This document shows positions 55,520-64,000 of a stretch of 64,000 bases of DNA, piece by piece. A model generated the notes under the pieces. It made no database searches and was not told the DNA's origin. It saw nothing but the letters and a program-made list of their open reading frames with translations. Each line of letters opens with the position of its first letter. The stretch's first letter is position 1. The stretch is taken from positions 168,545,980 to 168,609,979 of the forward strand of contig NC_084798.1 in NCBI RefSeq assembly GCF_963169125.1, given 5' to 3'. Source of the DNA: Humulus lupulus (Eukaryota; Streptophyta; Magnoliopsida; Rosales; Cannabaceae). A program made the position numbers and the translations under genes.

Positions 55520-58500
55520 AATCGACATGGATCCCAACGCTGACACAGTTTGATCCATGTGGGGCGATTGTAAGGAGGCAGATGTTCTCAAGGCATGTGA
55601 GGAGTAGGATAAGTGGTTCACTTCCCGTCCCTTACCATCTTATGCCCTTTCACTCTCTGTTGAAGTAATCAAGAGGACTATCTCTGATACCCAAACGACT
55701 CGTGAAAGGTACCGTTCTGTTCCGAATGCCAGAGGTAGAGGAGCATCTTCCGTGGAAATCCAAAGACATGCTTTCAATATTAGTGGTGAGAATATTTACT
55801 TGGTTAATTCTCGAGTTTTGCCAAGCCATCCCAACAAGCCTTACCCCAAAAAGTTGTGGGTTCATCTGAACCCAAAAGGAAAAGGAAAACCCCACCCGCA
55901 GACTCTAATGAGGACTTTGACGATGGGGTAGTGTTGGCATCCCAATTTAAGTTTTTGAGGAGAGAAACCACTAGCTTGTCGGCCAGAAAATCTCTTGGCG
56001 CAAGTTTGACTCCTGTTCTTTGTATATTATCAAGTTATGTCATAGCATCTGCTAGATAGGAAGGGTGACTAGGATTTAATAATCAGGTCACTGCCCCTAC
56101 TTCGGAGGCGTTAAGTACCCCTTAAGCATCTTCCATCACTCGTAATTCTGTGGGGGTGTCCACTAGTTCTACTCCAGTGCATCCGCCTGTGTCGAAATCC
56201 CTTAGTGTGGGATCTTCCCGAGCATCAGGACACGCTACTTTAGTGATCACAATTTTCGTTGTTACGGTCTCTATTATTTCTTAACCATCTACCCCTCCAG
56301 CATCTTCTGCAAGGGTCCCTACTCCTGTAACTTTTGGAGGTGCCCCAGTTTTACAACATGCCACTTCTGGTGGCCCAGATGAAATAAAAAGGGCTCGAAT
56401 TCTTTAAAAAAGAGTCATTTCCTTGATAATATGTTTGCTAGTGTTGATGCATCTCCAGAGGCAGGAGAGACAGATAGTCATCCCAGGAGTTGTATCCTTG
56501 AGGGGAGCTATGCAATTGAAACTCCTTCTACCCCATCACCACCACTGCTCCCCCTCTCTTCAGGTTTTGACTCACGAACTGAATTTTTAAATCAGCTTGG
56601 TTTGACTGTGGTGAGTACCCCCATTTTCTTACAAAGCGAGTTGGATTGTGATGAAGAAGGGAATGTTGATGTGGTTATGGTTATGAGTGAGCCTGAGAGG
56701 CAAAAAACTCAAATGGACATTGTTGCCTCTGCTGTGCCCAGTAGTTCCAATGTAAGTTCCTCCCTAGGAGTCACACCTATGAAAAACATAGTTATGTCCC
56801 TTCCTCCTTTGCCCCTGGTAGAAGTTGTTAGGGTTGTGGCAGAAGTGCCTGCCACATCACCAAGGGCTAATGAAGTAGTTGTGTCCGATGCCCCTCCTGC
56901 CTCTATTCTTGATGGAAGAGTGGAGGCAGTTACGGCCAGTGGAAGAGATGGTGTGGTGGCGTGCAACCTTAAGGAGGAGGACATTCTTCGAGCAGCAGTT
57001 GGGTGTTTCCCAAATGAATTGGTGGTGCACATGAATGACTTCCTCAAGGCGAATGAAATGATGCGTGAGCATCTAGTATTGGTAAGTTTTATCATGTGTA
57101 TGGCTTAATTTGTTTCATATTATATGAAGCTAATTGTAGTGTACATGGGTTTGTAGGGATGCTTTTGTTCGGACGTGCTTGAACATCACGATTTAGTCAG
57201 CAGAGGACAACAGAAGGTGGTAACGGAGGACTGGAAGAGGAGAACTATAGATCTAGAGGCACAGTTGGCAGAGGCTCGTCGAGCTTTGGAGCATGAGAAA
57301 GAGCAGAGGGTAAAGAATGAAAAGTTAGTTGAAGAGATGGCAGAGGATGTAGATAGCCATGCAACGGAGCTGGTGAATTTGGAGATGGAAAAGAAGAAGG
57401 TCGTAGAGGAAAAGTTGGAGATCCCAAAAGAAATTGGAGTCAACAGAGGAGTTAATGAAAACCGTGAGAGAAAAAGTTAATGAGGCGGACAAGCTCTGTA
57501 TTACTGTGATTGCAGAGAAGGATGTAGCAACACTAGCTCCGGGTGATATGCAAGAAAATCTGATAGTGGCGGAAGGACAAGTTAATGACCTTCTATAAGA
57601 TATTGAACAAATCCATATTGAGAAGACTCGGGAGCGTATACGTGACTGGGAGGTTGTAGAGAAAGTAAATATTTGGATCAGGGAAGTTGAATTAGCCAAG
57701 TATATGGATACTATTTTGAATGATGATAAACAATCACTCTCACAAAAGAGGGATATACTTGTCCAATACTGCGAATCATTCAACATTACTCTTGGTGACT
57801 ATGATCTGAAACATTACTTGCGGGACTTGGGTGATATAACTTTCAGTTATCCAGCGGAACATCTAGAGGTGTTGCGAGTGAATGATGACAGGCTAAGGTT
57901 CTTGTACCACGCTGACAGGTCTTTAGCAGAGGAGTTTACTCTTCCTATTGAAGTTATGGACTCGACAGACCTGAAACTAAAGCGGGTTGTACAGACTATG
58001 GTAACCATTGCAGCAGAGGAGATTATGACGCTACAGAAGGTCCCACGAGTAGACCAAATGGAATGCCAACAGCTGGTGCTGGAGGCGGAAGCTCATCTTC
58101 TGCAGAAAATAAGAAGGTAGATTGTGGTATCCGTTAATCTTAAAAATATAGTACCCAGAAATAGTTTTTACCTTTATTTTTTGTAATTGTTGGATTTTTA
58201 AATAACTAGTTATTTTTGTACGGACAATATGAATCGTGGTATAATTTGTTGGACTTTTAAGTCATTGAGAATTGTTACTGATACTGAAATGCATTCTACT
58301 GTCATTTTGTTTTTAGTGTTGAGCTATGTTGCGCATGATCAGAAGCTATTTAGGCCCTATGCGCATAGGTACTCTAGGCAACTGTATAGGTGGCGGGAGC
58401 GCCTGCCAAATTAATCATTTATAGCGTGATAATATCGTAAAATTAAATTTTAAAATATAACTCATACCTTACAAACATAGAGGGACTTATAATAAGGTTT

Positions 58501-58740
58501 CCATTGTTTGCAATATAGGTGAGAGATATATGCGATGTTACCTAATCACATTTTTGCAGAGGATCTTCGTCAAGGAGAGTTGGATGGAATTGTCAATAGC
58601 TCTGCAGAGGTGATTGAAGAGAGCATTCTCTTTTATATTTCATGCAAGAGGTATGGAATAGGGCACGCTAACTTAGCCTCTACGATGGAGGAGTATATTA
58701 GGAGGATAGATGATTTTAACTTTTAATAAACTTTGCAAAA
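55520..58740 (+). pseudogene. Gag-like / coiled-coil frames of a degenerate retroelement
   Basis: A chain of plus-strand frames broken by stops and shifts. 55690-56060 has RYRSVPNARGRG and KRKRKTPPADSNEDFDDG, a basic then acidic stretch. 56431-57108 (225 aa) is Ser/Pro/Val-rich with a final LKEEDILRAAVGCFPNEL. 57175-57480 is a coiled coil (RRTIDLEAQLAEARRALEHE, KEQRVKNEKLVEEMAED) preceded by a possible intron with AG at 57156. 57704-58120 continues helical (DLKHYLRDLGDITFSYPAEH). The succession resembles the long hypothetical gag-side protein of some plant gypsy elements. I do not recognise a catalytic domain, so this is a structural call. Confidence 0.45.
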
Positions 58741-58785
58741 TTTAGCAAAGCTCGTTTTGCATGTAAATAATATAAACATAGTCAA

Positions 58786-59990
58786 CTTGTAGCGTCCCAA
58801 AACTCCTAATAAGATTAAGTACTTGGATTAGCGTGTCAGGAGGGCACGTGAGGTAATTATTTGAATTATATTATCATATAGTTGAGAAGGCATGATTATG
58901 TGTATTAAATATGTATAAAGACACGATTTTGCTAAAAAATGGTATTTTTGTAATTTTGACCTATTGAGGGTATATATGTATTTTATGTGTTATATGCTTG
59001 AGACAACATGGTTATGTGGATATATTTGTGATATTCAGTGGGAGTGGATCATTTTGAGTAGGTTTAACGGAAAAGTCACAACAATGGATAAATACCCGGC
59101 TCAGGCCGAGCCTAAGGGTATTTTTGGAATTTCAAGAATTTGAGATGATTGGTAAAGTGAAAGTAAGTGATAGAGTAATTATACTTGATGGTTAGGTGTT
59201 AAATTAATAATTGGTGGTGTAATTTGAGGTTTAGTGTAAATTTAAGTTAAATGATCATTTTAACCTTAAGGTTCCTTGAGAAAGGTATTGATAGGGAAGG
59301 GTATATTGCTCTTTTGGCCATGGGAGTAGACAAAATTGACTAAGTGTGGGAAGCCCTTCCCTACACACATTTAAGACCCTTCTTCCTCTTCCTAGTCTCT
59401 TCTTTGCCTTATCCTCAAAGTGCACCCAAGTTCTAGAGGACAATTCTCGAGTTGGAGAATTTTCTTAAGGAGTTTAGCTTTAAGAAGGAAGATAATAACT
59501 TCTAGGATTAGCTTTGGCACAAGAATCTTGGATTACAATTTAGAGGTAAGCTTTATTTGGATTGTTCTTGATTTTCTATATGTGTTCTTGATAAAATGAG
59601 TTTCTTGATGCTTTTTGAATTAAAAGGGATTTTTAAGGTTGCTTGGTGAGCATTTGGGCATTAGAAAGAAACTCTAAGGTGCTTGGAAACCTGATTTCTG
59701 AACTGATTCCATAGATGGAGTGGGATTTTGTGGTTGATTCTGGAATTCTAGAGCAAGAGTTTGAGTTTAGAACTCAAAATGTCCAATCGGTGATTTTGTT
59801 GTGTATTTGGTGTTTTAATGGTATATTGATATTGTATTTGGGTTGAACTAATTGTACTTAGGTTATTTCTGGTGAATAACTGCTGGAAAATCTGTTTGCG
59901 TTGTCAAGTCCTAACTCGAACTGATTATTCTAGCACTAGCTAGATGTTCTACTCGCTTGATATTTATATGTGTTTATCTGCCAGTTGTAC
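58786..59990 (+). repeat. LTR-like region
   Basis: TGTAGCGTCCCAAAACTCCT at 58786 is a frequent type of start for plant gypsy LTRs, and the following DNA is non-coding with a leader-like part (59470-59560). No partner or duplication found, borders uncertain. Confidence 0.4.
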
Positions 59991-60009
59991 CCCTAGCTGG
60001 GTGGTTGAA

Positions 60010-60495
60010 TCCATGTTAAATTTTAGAGTACAACATTTTCCCCATAAGCATCTGCTCGTGCTTGACGTCATCAGTTTCTGACACACACAGTAGGGGATTT
60101 TAGGCTTCTAGCATGTGAAATCATGCTTGCCTATTGCTCGAGTGTTGAACATGTGGACGTTTGTAATTGGCGTTTGTTCGGGTTTCAAGGATTGTGACAA
60201 CTTTCCTGTCAACCTTTTACCGTCGCAAGGGTCATTCAATCTTGGCCTTTAGATCCTGCACTGACCTAATTGAATGGCCCAGATTAATTCCCAAAGCTTA
60301 CGTATAAATAGGGAGATCAGACCTGAACTTCACCACCTTCGCATTCAAAAACTTTCCCTTTAGAAACGAAAATTCCCTTTTTCTCTCAAACCTTTTCCAA
60401 AAACCTTCGCCGCCCTTCCGTTTCTCAAAAGCTCTCAAGCTCTTGCCTGTGGAAGCATCAATATTCTAATTGAGTAGACATATAAGCTGTAAGTA
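60010..60495 (+). promoter_or_regulatory. LTR promoter region of a gypsy-type element
   Basis: CGTATAAATAGGGAGATCAG near 60300 is a good TATA box on the plus strand, followed about 30 bases later by a CTTCACCACC-type start region and a pyrimidine-rich leader. The GATTGTGACAAC and TGACGTCATC words upstream (TGACGTCATC near 60063 is a bZIP/ACGT-type element) are typical of LTR enhancers. It lies upstream of the gag-like frames at 61081. Confidence 0.5.
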
Positions 60496-61080
60496 TATCC
60501 TCATCTGGTTTGAATCTTTCACTCTTTATTTTCCAATGAGTTTTTTTTACTTCAATTTTTTTTTAACTTTCAGTACCATTCTGTGCTCTAGCCATGTCTG
60601 AGTTCAAATATGGATCAGTTTAGGCTAAAAGAACGATATTAGACCTGTTTAGAAATAAGGTTTTAGAAAACTAGGCAAACTTTTTGAGTTTAGTAAGGAA
60701 AATGTTGTTGATGAATCGATAAAAATCCTTGCTTGGATATGGAAACTAATATGATTTTTGGTTTGTCTCTGGGTAGCTTAAGGGTCACGATTCCTTAAGC
60801 GGTTTTGAATTAAAACGCTTTCAAAAGAAAAGTAGTAGGTCTGACGGGTCTGATGAGTGAATCCCGAAGTATCAGGGAATTTTCCGAGTCTATAGTGTGT
60901 GGCCTAGGACTACGTGTGGAAACACGCATTGGTGTTAGGACATAACTTAACTCATGTAACTTTTTGAATCACAAAAATAAACCACACTGAAACCCTTGGG
61001 TCACTGTCCTTTATTGCCATAGCTAGTCATTATTTTACGCCGCAACTAATAGGCCGCTTTATCGTCAGGCGAGCTAGATC

Positions 61081-62990
61081 ATGGCCCATTCAAAGAAAAA
61101 CATCACGAGCTCTTCTTCTTAGAACAAGAAAAAGGTCAAGCAGGTCGCGTCCGAATCTCCTATTCCCCACTTCAGCCCAGTGGTGTAAAGGGAGATTGTT
61201 GTCTCCTCTGACACCTTCTTCGAGGCTGAGCACATTGTGCCCTGAATTATGACTCAGGAGAAAGTAAACAAGATATTGGTGAGGCATGGGATCGAGATGT
61301 GGATTGATGGCCTTATTGCCCGACCTCCGTTGGACGGAGAGCGGAGCTGCGCTCCTCTTCAAGACAACTTTGGGGCTTGGAGTGATGAGCACCTGAAGGC
61401 AGGTGCTTTTCTCCCCTTAGACTAGTACTTTGTAGATTTCTTGAACTACGTCGAATTGGCTCTGTTCTAGCTCCCCCAAAACTCGTATCAACTTTTGGTA
61501 GAGATAAAATATTTATTCTTGAGGCACGAGTTGGAGGTCCTCACTCCAGCTGATATTATGTACTTCTTCTGCCTCAAGGCCAGTCTTAGTCAGAAGGGGC
61601 GAGGTGACGACTTTTACTACCTCACTCGCTTCCCCAACTAGGCCTCTATTATTGACCTCCCCAGTCATCCAAGTGACTATAAAGTCCAGTTCTTTATGTC
61701 GAATGGGTTCAAGAACTGCAATCACCGATACTTCAATCGCCCTCGTAAATCTCATAACTTTTTGAACTCCTTACGCGAACTCCCTTATCATTTTTTTATT
61801 GAGTTTAATCCTCCTAACTATGTTCGTTCTTTGTGCAACTATATTCAAGAGGACATGGTGAACTGAGACCCTTGGAGGTCAATACGAGACGTTGTCTCGT
61901 CTTTCTTCGAAGGAGAAGGAATTCCGACAGGTAGTAAATGATGCTACCATTAAGGCCTGCAACCTGATATGCAAAGATCAGATGTTGGCTATCAGGAACC
62001 GAGGTCCACCGTCCATAATACCCGAGATTCACCCTCCTCAATAAGTCCTTCCCACCATTGAAGACACCGAGAAGGAAGAGGATGTGGCACCGCTGGTGCG
62101 CAAGAGGAGAGTTCCTGAGGATGGGAAAGATCCTGACCCAGAGCGAGCTGAGTCCGAGGCAGTAGCTGGCACTTCCAGCCTAGGTAACCCATATAGAGAA
62201 TTAGATCGGGTTGCTGCCAGTTTTAGGCTAATTCGTTTCAACCCCCATCAACTCGTGAGTCGACACCCTATTGACCTAGACCAAAACACAATGCTCCTCC
62301 AGTGTGTGGATCATCTAGTGGTACGCTATGACCATAGCTACCCCAGATGCACCATTGTGGTAGACAATACCCTCCACTTTAGGTCCACCATTTTTGAGGA
62401 ATAAGGCACAAATCATAGGACATGTACCCTTCCTTACATCAATATGTATTATCCACTGGTTTTAGGTAATTCCTAGATGAATCTAGCTTAGAAGAAGAGC
62501 CTAAATCCCTTGGGACCTAGGATGTAATAATTCTAGACTCTCCCCCACCTCCGGTAGTCTAGGAGTTAGAGGTTACACACAGTCTGGTTCATAACCCCGA
62601 GCTGATCATAGTAGATTCCTCCCCTAGCTCGGAGGGTAGAGTTCTTGCTCTATTATTTTCTTTGCATTATTTTGACTAACTATTCCTTGTATTTGAATCT
62701 TCTGCTCGTTCCTTTTTAGGTGAAGAGATAGATTTTCCAAATGCCTTGGGTTTAAAGGGTGCCTTCAAGGCTGGTGGGGCCGGAGCTGGGCCCGTGATAA
62801 AAAGGCCTAGATTTCCAAAGAAACATGCCTCCAAGACTTGAACCCCCACCGAGTCTTCGGTCAAAGACAAAGGTGCCAGCTCCACCCGGAAGCAGCAAAA
62901 ACAAACTAAACCCGCAACCCCAGTAACAGTAACCACTGTCTTCGAAGCTCCTCCTCTTCCTCGACGTGTACTTGTCAAGAAAAATTATGT
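61081..62990 (+). pseudogene. Gypsy-type gag-like gene (Transposase_28 family), many stops
   Basis: From ATG at 61081 (MAHSKKNITSSSS, stop) the frame reads IEMWIDGLIARPPLDGERSC, GAWSDEHLKAGAFLPLD (stop), YFVDFLNYVELALF, LVEIKYLFLRHELEVLTPAD and IMYFFCLKAS. This order (A.F.PL..F...FLN...L...QL.PNS..LL) is the signature of the plant 'putative gypsy type transposon' domain, Transposase_28. Further on come PSDYKVQFFMSNG and NFLNSLRELPYHF, then shifted frames with acidic and Pro-rich content. At least six in-frame stops show that it is dead. The protein of this family is encoded ahead of pol in Tat-like gypsy elements; its biochemical role is unknown. Confidence 0.65.
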
Positions 62991-63713
62991 TGTATCAATG
63001 GAAATTGGTAATAAATATTACAACTCTAGAATAAATAATACAAATAAAAATTAGATTGATTAAATAGTGTTACAACTCTATAACTGAAAATACAAATAAA
63101 TAAGAGAAAGATTAGAAGAAGAGAATGGTGAAATAAAACTCTAAGCAAAATGATACAAATAAAGTAAAAAGGTTTGTAACAAAAGAAATGAGAGGATTAC
63201 AACTCTTAAACAAAAATACAAGTAAATAGAACAAGAAGAAAAGCAATAGTAGAAAATATAAGAATAAGAACAAATAACAAGAAACTCTCACTTACACAAC
63301 CAAAGTGAAGAGTGTTGGGGATCACTGACTTGAACAAGGTTTGAAACCTTTTTCCAAAAGCTTATTTTCCCCTAACTCAAGCACTAAGGGATCTCTCACA
63401 GATTTTGGAAATGATTTCTGGAATAATCAAGCCTCTAGGTGTTTTCTAGCCAAATGCTCCAATGGATAGAAAAGTTGTGTCAAACAAGTGAGCAATAGGC
63501 TCCTATTTATAGAGTTTAGAGACATCCTTTGAATTTCAAATTCCATCAACCCACATGGCTGTTATCAATGATTAATTGGATGTTTATAGAATTAAAAATG
63601 AGATTTGGGAGTTATTTGTATTTTTGGATTTGTTAAAAAAGGATTGAAAAAAATGAAATTTTGGTCAGTCAAGCACACTGACCGCAGCCAGGAGTGTTAG
63701 TGGTCGAGACCTT
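62990..63713 (-). repeat. LTR-like region, minus orientation
   Basis: A-rich stretch (62990-63270) with the repeated word TTACAACTCT..AA.AAATAC (three or four copies), then non-coding DNA with TATA motif CTATAAATAG at 63512-63503 on the minus strand. Layout resembles the minus-strand LTRs elsewhere in the window. No clear borders. Confidence 0.4.
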
Positions 63714-64000
63714 TTGTAACGCCCTAGTTACCCCAGAACAATTACGGTGAACTGGAAATTTGACTGGCTACCCGAGTCCTTTGGTTAAAAACGTGCTTCT
63801 AAGTGTTATTAACAGGCTAAGGTGGAAAACCAATAAAAAGGAAAGGACATATTTTATTTAATACATAAAACTGTTCATGGGCCCATCAAAAACATTTACA
63901 AGTTATTAACAACTCAAAATGGTCATTACTATTTCAAATTTACAACCTGCCGACCTAAGCGGCAAAAATAGGGTAAACCCCTAGTTCCTCTGAGAACTCC
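63714..64000 (+). repeat. Possible LTR start at the right window edge
   Basis: TGTAACGCCCTAGTTACCCC at 63714-63733 is typical of the start of plant gypsy LTRs. The rest is cut by the window, so this is based on the start only. Confidence 0.35.

Noticed and set aside
56709..57095. Minus-strand frame of 128 codons
   Set aside because: Antisense to the better plus-strand frame of the retroelement gene; Ser/Thr-rich composition only mirrors it.

Overview
The window looks like a gene-poor, transposon-dense stretch of a nuclear plant genome, most likely a dicot with a large repeat fraction. The signs are short exons with GT/AG introns, AT-rich spacers, plant-type CACTA (En/Spm), hAT, L1 and Ty3/gypsy elements, and fragments of plant genes. 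I cannot name the species. The only complete-looking host gene is a five-exon NADP-dependent alkenal double-bond reductase on the minus strand (3693-5155). No prokaryotic, organellar or CRISPR-like content was seen.

Layout. 1-2470: 5' part of a minus-strand Ty3/gypsy element (gag plus protease, with one frameshift). 3693-5155: the reductase gene. 5845 onward: a broken hAT end. 6189-29486: a probable LTR retrotransposon with two same-orientation LTRs of about 1.2 kb and near-matching 5-bp flanks (GGTAT/GATAT). A CACTA element with decayed transposase genes (about 7030-13768) lies inside its left LTR. A second CACTA-like element (17101-26917, flanked by CTA on both sides) lies in its interior. 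This second element carries exon fragments of at least five recognisable host genes: RPN9, a MraY homologue, a GlcAT14-type glucuronosyltransferase, an LHC-like protein and a PRISE-type reductase. It also carries exon pairs from genes I do not recognise, and most splice sites are intact.

30141-47256: a decayed hAT (TTF/DUF4371) transposase gene split by a third CACTA-like element (30478-44885). That element carries the last two exons of formate-tetrahydrofolate ligase. It is in turn hit by a nearly full-length L1-type LINE (33593-38463, two premature stops, target duplication visible) and by a solo LTR (42212-43441, perfect CTAGG duplication). 47257-51600: minisatellite, pyrimidine-rich tracts, one exon of a class II histone deacetylase, and an unrecognised ORF. 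51617-64000: overlapping remains of gypsy-type elements (LTR-like DNA, gag-like frames with many stops, a TATA-bearing LTR region, tandem repeats).

Together the window is a record of nested insertion: retrotransposon, then DNA transposon, then LINE or LTR. Two of the three CACTA-like elements behave as carriers of host gene pieces. The captured exons keep introns and splice sites, so the capture was from genomic DNA and not from mRNA. Exon boundaries and element borders come from reading the sequence directly; gene family names come from recognition of conserved motifs, without database searches.
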